In this document: positions 1 to 5,516 of the stretch, in pieces
Layout: each line of letters begins with the position of its first letter
How positions within the stretch are numbered: position 1 is the stretch's first letter
Assembly (NCBI GenBank): GCA_949127685.1
Contig: CASBPW010000172.1
Location: forward strand, 1 to 5,627
Reading direction: 5' to 3'
Source: Candidatus Sivonenia alaskensis PMM_0068
GTDB taxonomy: Bacteria > Cyanobacteriota > Cyanobacteriia > Gloeobacterales > PMM-0068
DNA: 5,627 nucleotides
The notes under the pieces: model-generated
What the model saw: the letters and a program-made list of their open reading frames with translations, nothing else
The model's database searches: none
Told to the model about the DNA's origin: nothing
Made by a program: the position numbers and the translations under genes

Positions 1-132
1 ACCGAAAGTAGCCTTCTATCCATAGCGGTTACCCTACGGTAAAGCCCTCAGAAAAAAATCGATAAAGCCACGGGGCATGGGGGCATTCTGGGATTAAAGA
101 CCTCAGCGATTTTCGAGGTTATTCATTTTGGT
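1..132 (+). promoter_or_regulatory. Leader region upstream of the two-gene unknown operon
   Basis: No gene is supported here. The frame of the following gene is open back to a TAA at 40-42 but has no ATG, GTG or TTG in between, so the gene cannot be extended upstream with a normal start. Visible structure: an inverted repeat TTACC/GGTAA at 29-33 and 38-42 around a 4-nt loop; a 7-bp inverted repeat AAAATCG (55-61) / CGATTTT (107-113) spanning 45 bp; and two tandem copies of GGGGCAT(G/T) at 72-79 and 80-87. No convincing -35/-10 pair was found, so the promoter may lie upstream of the window or be non-canonical. Calling this a regulatory region is inference from position and dyads only. Confidence 0.25.
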
Positions 133-1422
133 ATGGCCATGCCTGTAGACCATCGGTCTTCAACTTCATCTCTTGATTCATTTACCGAGAGGTTAACTGA
201 TTCATCGACTCAGTGGTTACGGTTAGCCTCTCTCTTAAAAGCCCCCCTAACTTTAGAAGTTTTGGAGTTTGGAGAGGACCATGCCTTCCAAGCTTGGCTA
301 CAACAAAGTGGATTTCCGTCGTCCCTTCCCTTGCCTCCCCAAACGGGTGCGTTGGTCTGGTGGGACCCTGCTGGGCAAACATGGCACGGCGCTACGGCTG
401 TTGCCCCTGATAGTCCTCAGGGCCACCAGTACGAAGACCAATTATGTTTCCACGCCACCTTGGGCGACTTGGTGCCGACAGACCACTTTCTCTGGTGGGT
501 CTTAGAAGATGCTCCAGCCCTACCTTCATGGCCTACGGAGGCCTTTCTCAGCCCCGAACATCGGGTCCATATCCGACGTTTAGAAGCGATTGTGTATCAA
601 TCGGATGTGCAAGCTGAGCTGGCAGACCTTGCCACGCAGACCTTGGCTGCCCCAGGGCTCAAGCGGATAGCTGACCGTGTCGGCGTAGAACGCTCCACTT
701 TAGCAGCATGGGCTTTTTGGGGAGAGGCTCCTACCTGGATCTTCCGGGAAGAACGAGCGATCTGGAGCAATTATCAAGCCCAAGGGTTAGAGCCTCCCCC
801 CCCAGGAAAGCGGGCCTTTCAAGACCATGGTCAAACGTGGTTTTTGCTGGAAGAGCCTTTAGATGACACCTTTATTTTGGTGCGCACCTACCCCCTCAAC
901 ACCCATCGAATAAGGGAGTTGAGCATTAGTCCTGCCCAGTTCTTCGACCGGCTACCTACTTTAGCAGCCCTTTCTCTTTCTTTTGATTGGATCACAGACG
1001 ACGTGCACCGCGTGTTTGATCTGGTTTCAATCTGGCTAAGAGGAATCCCTGTCCGGGTGATGCTCAGTGTGCCCCCTACTATTGCAGCCGAAGACTATCT
1101 TGCGCAGGCGCGACAGCTTTTGGAGCATCATCCTGAGAAGATTTGGTTGCAAGAGGCGATGGAAATGGGAAACCTCAAGATAAGAGCGGGAATTGGTCTA
1201 TTGGCCCACTATCAAATTGGCTTGGCCCAGGACATGCAGGGAGACCAAATCTACTTTAGATTTGACCAGAGCCAGCAAGACCTCCAGATCGTGGGCAGTT
1301 GGATGGATAGTGCCGGAACCTTGCCGTATTACCAAGGCCAATTCCAAGTCCTCTGGGAAGCCCCGTCATCCTCGACGGTAGTCGCTCTGGACTTGTCCCT
1401 GATGAGCCGCGCTCTTCTCTGA
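133..1422 (+). CDS. Uncharacterised acidic Trp-rich protein with possible HTH and degenerate PLD-like C-terminal domain
   Basis: I do not recognise this 429-aa protein as a named family. The reading frame is long, uninterrupted and has no overlapping competitor. ATG at 133 is chosen as the first usable start; a second ATG follows two codons later (139). Neither has a good Shine-Dalgarno: GAGG at 115-118 is 14 nt or more away. No signal peptide or membrane segment is visible, so it is probably cytosolic. Residues 160-195 resemble a helix-turn-helix (GLKRIADRVGVERSTLAAW at 175-193). Residues about 263-409 follow the strand/helix order of a phospholipase-D half-domain: a strand and helix ending in RGIPVRVMLS (303-312), then AHYQIGLAQD (358-367) and IVGSWMDSAG (386-395), which match the HxKx4D and GSxN regions only loosely. 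The lysine is replaced by Q361 and the aspartate spacing is off by one, so catalysis is unlikely. The protein has 18 Trp and only 5 Lys, with an estimated net charge near -24. A downstream gene 46 bp away is probably co-transcribed. Existence of the gene is fairly sure; the domain reading is tentative. Confidence 0.85.
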   Translation: MAMPVDHRSSTSSLDSFTERLTDSSTQWLRLASLLKAPLTLEVLEFGEDHAFQAWLQQSGFPSSLPLPPQTGALVWWDPAGQTWHGATAVAPDSPQGHQYEDQLCFHATLGDLVPTDHFLWWVLEDAPALPSWPTEAFLSPEHRVHIRRLEAIVYQSDVQAELADLATQTLAAPGLKRIADRVGVERSTLAAWAFWGEAPTWIFREERAIWSNYQAQGLEPPPPGKRAFQDHGQTWFLLEEPLDDTFILVRTYPLNTHRIRELSISPAQFFDRLPTLAALSLSFDWITDDVHRVFDLVSIWLRGIPVRVMLSVPPTIAAEDYLAQARQLLEHHPEKIWLQEAMEMGNLKIRAGIGLLAHYQIGLAQDMQGDQIYFRFDQSQQDLQIVGSWMDSAGTLPYYQGQFQVLWEAPSSSTVVALDLSLMSRALL

Positions 1423-1458
1423 GAAGTATGACTCGATCCTCTTGTGGCATTAATCAAC

Positions 1459-1462
1459 GGAG
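1459..1462 (+). promoter_or_regulatory. Shine-Dalgarno GGAG for the 486-aa gene
   Basis: GGAG lies 6 nt before the ATG at 1469, an ideal spacing. It fixes this start: the next in-frame methionine is residue 242. It is the best ribosome binding site in the window and contrasts with the weak site of the preceding gene. Confidence 0.65.
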
Positions 1463-1468
1463 TAGATC

Positions 1469-2929
1469 ATGCGTGATTCTTTGAGGACTTTTTGTCTCAG
1501 ACAGCTCTATCAAAATCCGGCCTGCTCCTCAAAAAAACTGTTAGAACTTGCTGTCCAACATGGTTATTTGGAAGCTTCTACTAAAGCTCACCACACCAAA
1601 CTCTTGAGCGCACTCGCCGGTATTCCCAGAGAAGAGCGTTGGAACAACGACCGATTCTTCCCAGGAGGCTTGGGAGAATTTCGGGCCTACGATAGCTTGG
1701 TTTCTGTCCTCGCTCAAAGCCGAACCCTAGATACAACCCTTGTGCGCCCCCTGCTCGGGGCCGTTAATTTAGCGCTGCATCAAGACCGAAGATTTTATTG
1801 TCTGGATGATGGTTCTTGGTACCTCCAGCATCAAACCATCGTGAATGATGAACTCTTCACGGCTCTGCAGAAAGAAAACACAGAGGTCTTGCTTAAAGCA
1901 TGGCTAGAGACCTATATCGCGAAAAATCCTGGAACGGCCCCTGTATTTTGGAGCTTAGACCCACGCTTTGTCTTGGAAGGGCAGCACGTCAGGCTACATG
2001 CCCACTCCACACTCTTGGGTAAAGAGTTAGAAAATTTGTGGCCTGCATGGGAAGCTCAATTTGCTCATGGAGCGAGAGTTACCACCGAGAGCCTGTTACA
2101 AGTATTCCCCGATGACTCTAGGCCATCGTCCGTGGCGTTGGAGCAGGTCTTGGCACTCAAAGGCATCTACCCGATCGGAAATAACCTATGGATGCAAGAA
2201 GCATTTATCCCAAACGTTCCCTCTGTTGGGGGTGCGGTGGTTTTCCGAGTTTCAGATACCCTCCAGGAAGAACCCCTCGCGTTTCCCTCCCTGTTGGTCT
2301 TGGATAGTGTTGGTATAGGGGAAGTCGTGCTAACGGCGGCCCATCGAATTTATGGGGTATTGCCTATTTCCTGTCATAAAGCCGAACGACTATCTCAAGC
2401 TACGGGTCTGGATTTAGGGCTAGATTTAAAGCCCGAAGATAATACTTTTGAAGTCTGGTATAAAGACGGGTTTCTTTTCTCAGAAGCCCTGGCGCAACGC
2501 TTGGCTCTATTAAGTCCAGGACAGTGTTTACGGCTCTCTGTCACCGAAAAAGGACTTTCCTTTGAACTGCGGGGGTTTGATGCACGGATCGCCACTGCCC
2601 AAAATGGACTGTTCAGTCGAGAAGAGCTACTTTTGCCCCATTCTGCCCTGAGGGCATCGCTGCTAGCCCAGGTGCAGGCAGAGCCAGAAGGCATAAATCT
2701 AAGTACGCTGATTGCGAATCTAAGCCCTGACTATAGCTTGTCTGAAATTACCCAGGCGCTGACGAGTCCCCTGATTAAACGGGGCCCTGGAGGATTTTGC
2801 CGCTATCATGCCTTATCTTTCGATCCCCAGGAAGCAGTCCTTGCCCTGCTGGCAAAATCACCTGAAAGTCAGCTACAGGATTTGAGTAAATCACCAACGA
2901 TTTCTGAAATTGAGTCCCATAGGCATTGA
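1469..2929 (+). CDS. Uncharacterised protein with several winged-helix-like modules
   Basis: I do not recognise this 486-aa protein. The start is supported by GGAG at 6 nt. The N-terminal part (about 1-75) reads as a helical bundle followed by a wing-like turn, DRFFPGGLGEFRAY (61-74), with a HARE-HTH or other winged-helix flavour. Similar wing-like endings recur: DRRFYCLDDGSWYLQ (106-120), DPRFVLEGQHVRLHA (164-178), GIYPIGNNLWMQEA (232-245) and IKRGPGGFCRYHAL (436-449), each preceded by predicted helices. The last follows a helical stretch at about 391-435, giving a plausible C-terminal winged helix. Residues about 250-390 look strand-rich. The tail (about 465-486) is polar and probably disordered. 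No signal peptide, membrane segment, or Walker, nuclease or protease motif is visible. It follows the 429-aa gene by 46 bp on the same strand, so the two probably form one unit, and it converges on dnaK with 41 bp between stops. A nucleic-acid-binding or protein-scaffold role is inference; repeated winged helices also serve in protein contacts. Confidence 0.87.
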   Translation: MRDSLRTFCLRQLYQNPACSSKKLLELAVQHGYLEASTKAHHTKLLSALAGIPREERWNNDRFFPGGLGEFRAYDSLVSVLAQSRTLDTTLVRPLLGAVNLALHQDRRFYCLDDGSWYLQHQTIVNDELFTALQKENTEVLLKAWLETYIAKNPGTAPVFWSLDPRFVLEGQHVRLHAHSTLLGKELENLWPAWEAQFAHGARVTTESLLQVFPDDSRPSSVALEQVLALKGIYPIGNNLWMQEAFIPNVPSVGGAVVFRVSDTLQEEPLAFPSLLVLDSVGIGEVVLTAAHRIYGVLPISCHKAERLSQATGLDLGLDLKPEDNTFEVWYKDGFLFSEALAQRLALLSPGQCLRLSVTEKGLSFELRGFDARIATAQNGLFSREELLLPHSALRASLLAQVQAEPEGINLSTLIANLSPDYSLSEITQALTSPLIKRGPGGFCRYHALSFDPQEAVLALLAKSPESQLQDLSKSPTISEIESHRH

Positions 2930-2970
2930 ACAAGTATTCACACTGCCACTGGATGCAACGAAGTCCGTCT
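2930..2970. other. Convergent intergenic gap without a visible terminator
   Basis: This is the 41 bp between the stop of the 486-aa gene (TGA, 2927-2929) and the dnaK stop (TAG on the minus strand, 2973-2971). I see no GC-rich hairpin with a T-tract in either direction. A short perfect dyad ATTTC-T-GAAAT (2900-2910) lies inside the plus-strand gene but is AT-rich and too small to act as a standard terminator. Transcription from both sides may therefore overlap or end by Rho or other means. Confidence 0.5.
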
Positions 2971-4803
2971 CTAAATCGCTTCTGTCGTTCTAGAGGTACG
3001 TTCTACTTGTTCATAGATAGAAGCGCCTAGTTCTAGCAGGGAGTGTTGGAGGACAGCCACGCGTTCGCGCAGTAGCTCTTGGTTGTCATTATCTAGGGCT
3101 GCCCGTACTTCTAGGCTGGCTGTTTCGACGACAACGATAAACTCAGAACGTACCCGGTCTCGGTTTTCTGAAAGTGTCTTCTCACAGGTATAAAGTAGAG
3201 AATCCGCTTGGTTACGCACTTCAGCCAGTTCGCGACGCATACGGTCTTCTTCTGCAAAGCTTTCGGCTTCTTTACGCATACGCTCAATTTCTTGCACCGT
3301 GAGACCGCCAGAATTGGTTATGGCAATTGTTTGAGCACGGCCTGTCCCCTTATCTAAGGCTCCGACCTTAAGAATGCCATTGGCATCAATTTCAAAACTC
3401 ACTTCAATTTGCGGAATGCCCCGAGGAGCAGGGGGTATCCCCGAAAGCTGGAATCTGGCTAGAGATTTATTGTCCTGGGACATGGCCCGTTCGCCCTGCA
3501 GTGCATGAATCTCGACAGAGGTTTGACCATCGGAAGCAGTAGAGAAAACTTGAGCTTTGCAGGTAGGGATACTGGTATTGCGTTCAATAATTTTGCTAAA
3601 TACTCCCCCAATCGTTTCGATCCCCATAGAAAGCGGGGTGATATCGAGCAAGAGGACATCCTGGACCTCTCCTCCTAAGACTCCACCTTGGATGGCCGCT
3701 CCTAGAGCGACAGACTCATCGGGATTAACCGAGCGGTCCGGTTCCTTACCCATAAAGCGGCGAACGGCGGCCTGCACTGCGGGGATACGGGTAGATCCAC
3801 CAACCATTAGGACTTTTTCAATTTCACTGGGGGAGAGTCCACTATCCTTCAAGGCTTGCCGGACAGGCTGCATAGTCCCTTCAATGAGGTCTGCTGACAA
3901 CTCTTCAAACTGAGCGCGGGTGAGAGCCGTATCCAGATGTTTTGGTCCGGTGGCATCCGCCGTGATAAACGGCAAATTGATCGAAGTGGAAACCGTGGTT
4001 GAGAGTTCTATTTTCGCTTTTTCTGCAGCTTCTTTTAGGCGTTGGAGCGCCATTTTGTCATGACGCAGATCTAAGTTATGGGTCTTTTTGAATTCTTGCA
4101 TCAGCCACTGAACGATCCGATCATCAAAATCGTCGCCACCTAAGTGGTTATTTCCAGCGGTAGCACGCACCTCAAAAACACCGTCGCCCAACTCAAGCAC
4201 GGAAACGTCAAAGGTACCTCCACCCAGATCGAAGACAAGGATGCGATGTTGCGACACTCCTTTGTCCAAACCGTAGGCCAAAGCGGCAGCCGTGGGTTCG
4301 TTGATAATGCGTAGCACTTCTAAGCCAGCAATCGTTCCAGCATCTTTGGTGGCTTGGCGCTGAGCATCCGTGAAATACGCCGGGACTGTAATAACGGCCT
4401 GAGTTACTTCTTCTCCGAGATAGGATTCAGCATCGAGCTTTAGCTTCTGGAGGACCATGGCAGAAATTTCTTGAGGGGTATAGACTTTGCCACGAGCTTC
4501 GATATCGACCGTAGCATCCTTACCCTCAACCGATCTATAGGGAACCCGTGAACGCTCAAGTTCCGTATCTTGCCAACGTCTTCCGATAAAACGCTTGATG
4601 GAGAAAATCGTATTTTCTGCATTGGTAACCGCCTGACGTTTAGCGAGCTGGCCTACCAGCCGTTCACTATTCTTGGCAAAACCAACAATACTGGGAGTGG
4701 TTCTCCCACCTTCGGTATTGGTAATAACAACAGGGGTTCCCCCCTCTATAACGGCCACACAGCTATTCGTAGTGCCGAGGTCAATTCCAATTACCTTACT
4801 CAT
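2971..4803 (-). CDS. dnaK: Molecular chaperone DnaK (Hsp70), cyanobacterial DnaK2 type
   Basis: DnaK is the cytosolic ATP-driven Hsp70 that binds exposed hydrophobic peptides; DnaJ stimulates its ATPase and GrpE releases ADP. This 610-aa copy has the full nucleotide-binding domain: IDLGTTNS (7-14), the catalytic lysine K70 in FSIKRFIG, VPAYFTDAQRQATKDAG (140-156), INEPTAAALAYG (167-178), VFDLGGGTFDVS (190-201) with T197 at the autophosphorylation position, NHLGGDDFD (219-227) and VGGSTRIPAV (334-343). The hydrophobic linker DVLLLDITPLS (382-392) is intact. The substrate-binding half includes IERNTSIPT, LQGERAM and GIPPAPRGIPQIEVSFEIDANGIL, then a helical lid from about 500. The protein stops at ERTSRTTEAI, about 25-30 residues short of the usual 635-640, so the flexible tail with the acidic end motif of E. 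coli-type DnaK is missing. The ATG at 4803 is the family start. It lies 9 bp after grpE; no dnaJ follows. Identification is certain; the DnaK2 class rests on recalled sequence likeness. Confidence 0.98.
   Translation of the reverse strand: MSKVIGIDLGTTNSCVAVIEGGTPVVITNTEGGRTTPSIVGFAKNSERLVGQLAKRQAVTNAENTIFSIKRFIGRRWQDTELERSRVPYRSVEGKDATVDIEARGKVYTPQEISAMVLQKLKLDAESYLGEEVTQAVITVPAYFTDAQRQATKDAGTIAGLEVLRIINEPTAAALAYGLDKGVSQHRILVFDLGGGTFDVSVLELGDGVFEVRATAGNNHLGGDDFDDRIVQWLMQEFKKTHNLDLRHDKMALQRLKEAAEKAKIELSTTVSTSINLPFITADATGPKHLDTALTRAQFEELSADLIEGTMQPVRQALKDSGLSPSEIEKVLMVGGSTRIPAVQAAVRRFMGKEPDRSVNPDESVALGAAIQGGVLGGEVQDVLLLDITPLSMGIETIGGVFSKIIERNTSIPTCKAQVFSTASDGQTSVEIHALQGERAMSQDNKSLARFQLSGIPPAPRGIPQIEVSFEIDANGILKVGALDKGTGRAQTIAITNSGGLTVQEIERMRKEAESFAEEDRMRRELAEVRNQADSLLYTCEKTLSENRDRVRSEFIVVVETASLEVRAALDNDNQELLRERVAVLQHSLLELGASIYEQVERTSRTTEAI
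4644..4662 (-). repeat. 19-bp repeat, copy in dnaK
   Basis: CGAGCTGGCCTACCAGCCG (plus-strand reading) occurs exactly here and again at 5325-5343 in grpE, in the same orientation. Here it encodes RLVGQL (DnaK 48-53), a segment that is well conserved in DnaK2. It contains the dyad GCTGG-CCTA-CCAGC (4647-4660), which as mRNA would form a 5-bp stem with a UAGG loop. It starts 141 nt downstream of the dnaK ATG first base. Confidence 0.8.
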
Positions 4804-4812
4804 AGGTTTCGA

Positions 4813-5460
4813 TTATGCTCCTGCTGCATCTTCTGAAGACGGCTGGTCTGTGAGGGAAGAAGTAGGCGTAGCCACTTTGACGACTGCATGCCTGAGGACT
4901 TTATCGCCGATCACATAGCCCCGTTGAAACTCGGCAAGGACCGTTTCTTCCGTATGCTCATCGGAAGCCGTTTGCATTACGGCTTCATGGAACACAGGGT
5001 CAAATGGCTTACCTTGAGCTTCTATGGGAGTTACGCCCAGCTTTTCTAAAGTCATCAAGAATTGGCGATAGACCGCTTGATAGCTATCGTTAATCGCCTC
5101 TTCCCGTTCTGTTTCGATCTGAATTTGGGATTTAGCCCGTTCAAAATTGTCCATTACGGTAAGGACTTCTTTGAGGACATCAGCCTTGATATTGATCTGG
5201 AGGTCATCCTTTTCCCTTTGGGTACGACGGCGGTAGTTTTCGAAATCCGCGTAGAGTCGGGTGTACTGTTGCTCTTTCTCTTGAAGTTGCTGGTCCTTCT
5301 CCAGAATTCTTGCATTGCAAACATCGAGCTGGCCTACCAGCCGAGAAACTTCCTGGGCTAGAGCATTCTCCAGCTCAGTACTCTCTGCTTGTGGCACAGA
5401 AGCATTAGGATCAGGTAAATTGCTGTCGAAATCGGTCATGGGGATATGAGTTGGCGGCAT
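4813..5460 (-). CDS. grpE: GrpE, nucleotide-exchange factor of DnaK
   Basis: GrpE is a dimeric cytosolic protein that opens the DnaK ATPase domain to release ADP, and in several bacteria its long helices act as a thermosensor. This 215-aa copy has the family layout: a variable acidic N-terminus (1-27), a long paired helix (about 28-92) with ADFENYRRRTQRE at 71-83, VMDNFERA (102-109), and the C-terminal beta-wing with GVTPIEAQGKPFDPVFHEAV (142-161) and GYVIGDKVLRHAVVKVA (181-197). The tail is short and polar. Length is normal. The start used is ATG at 5460, with AGGAA directly against it; a second in-frame ATG at residue 8 (5439) begins MTDFDSN but has no Shine-Dalgarno, so the exact start is uncertain by 7 residues. 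It is the first visible gene of a grpE-dnaK operon with a 9-bp gap. Its residues RLVGQL (40-45) are encoded by the same 19 bases as in dnaK. Confidence 0.97.
   Translation of the reverse strand: MPPTHIPMTDFDSNLPDPNASVPQAESTELENALAQEVSRLVGQLDVCNARILEKDQQLQEKEQQYTRLYADFENYRRRTQREKDDLQINIKADVLKEVLTVMDNFERAKSQIQIETEREEAINDSYQAVYRQFLMTLEKLGVTPIEAQGKPFDPVFHEAVMQTASDEHTEETVLAEFQRGYVIGDKVLRHAVVKVATPTSSLTDQPSSEDAAGA
4818..4822 (-). promoter_or_regulatory. Likely dnaK Shine-Dalgarno inside the end of grpE
   Basis: On the minus strand AGGAG lies within the last grpE codons (GCA GGA GCA TAA) and is followed, 14 nt later, by the dnaK ATG. The spacing is longer than the usual 5-10 nt. No better site exists in the 9-nt gap TCGAAACCT. 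This suggests that dnaK translation depends at least partly on ribosomes finishing grpE. Confidence 0.4.
5325..5343 (-). repeat. 19-bp repeat, copy in grpE
   Basis: Identical to bases 4644-4662 in dnaK. Here it encodes RLVGQL (GrpE 40-45) in the long helix, a region that is poorly conserved among GrpE proteins, so no strong family constraint explains the same codons. It starts 117 nt downstream of the grpE ATG first base, close to the position of the dnaK copy relative to its own start. The internal dyad GCTGG/CCAGC is preserved. Confidence 0.8.
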
Positions 5461-5465
5461 TTCCT
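5461..5465 (-). promoter_or_regulatory. AGGAA abutting the grpE start
   Basis: On the minus strand AAGATAGGAAATG places AGGAA directly before the ATG at 5460, closer than the usual spacing. A weak or absent Shine-Dalgarno is common in cyanobacteria. The bases AGATAG overlapping this site (minus strand of 5464-5469) are able to pair with TTATCT in the upstream hairpin arm (5498-5503). Confidence 0.3.
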
Positions 5466-5470
5466 ATCTT

Positions 5471-5484
5471 AACTGCTAGTAGTT
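5471..5484. promoter_or_regulatory. Near-palindrome AACTGCTAGTAGTT in the grpE leader
   Basis: The 14-mer matches its own reverse complement at 12 of 14 positions and is centred on CTAG. It lies 11 bp upstream of the grpE ATG. In that place a bound repressor could block transcription or initiation, but no known operator consensus is matched. Confidence 0.25.
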
Positions 5485-5495
5485 GGCAACTTGAA

Positions 5496-5516
5496 AGAGA
5501 TAATGAACTCATCTCT
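5496..5516. promoter_or_regulatory. Inverted repeat AGAGAT-N9-ATCTCT in the grpE leader
   Basis: A perfect 6-bp dyad with a 9-bp spacer lies 36 bp upstream of the grpE start. In grpE mRNA it could fold as AGAGAUGA-GUUCA-UUAUCUCU, eight pairs including one G-U, with a 5-nt loop. The 9-bp spacer echoes CIRCE, but the arms share no sequence with it. It could be an operator or an RNA leader hairpin; the sequence alone does not decide. Confidence 0.4.

Noticed and set aside
1..42. Short open stretch at the window edge ending in TAA at 40-42, possibly the C-terminus of an upstream gene.
   Set aside because: Only 13 codons are visible and no family can be recognised; other frames stop even earlier, so it cannot be told from chance.
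2900..2910. Dyad ATTTC-T-GAAAT as a terminator.
   Set aside because: AT-rich, five-pair arms, one-base loop, no T-tract, and located within the coding region.
133..2929. The unknown pair as an anti-phage defence system.
   Set aside because: No nuclease, ATPase, methyltransferase, protease or toxin motif is intact, and the neighbours are housekeeping genes; PLD and winged-helix likeness alone is too weak.
3557..3913. Plus-strand open frame of 118 codons antisense to dnaK.
   Set aside because: It mirrors highly conserved dnaK codons, has no recognisable protein features, and is expected as a shadow of the real gene.
4570..4918. Plus-strand open frames across the dnaK start and grpE end.
   Set aside because: Low-quality composition, no ribosome binding site, fully opposite to two certain genes.
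5062..5361. Plus-strand 99-codon open frame antisense to grpE.
   Set aside because: It is the reverse reading of the GrpE coiled-coil region; hydrophobic runs arise from complement of Glu/Lys/Gln codons.
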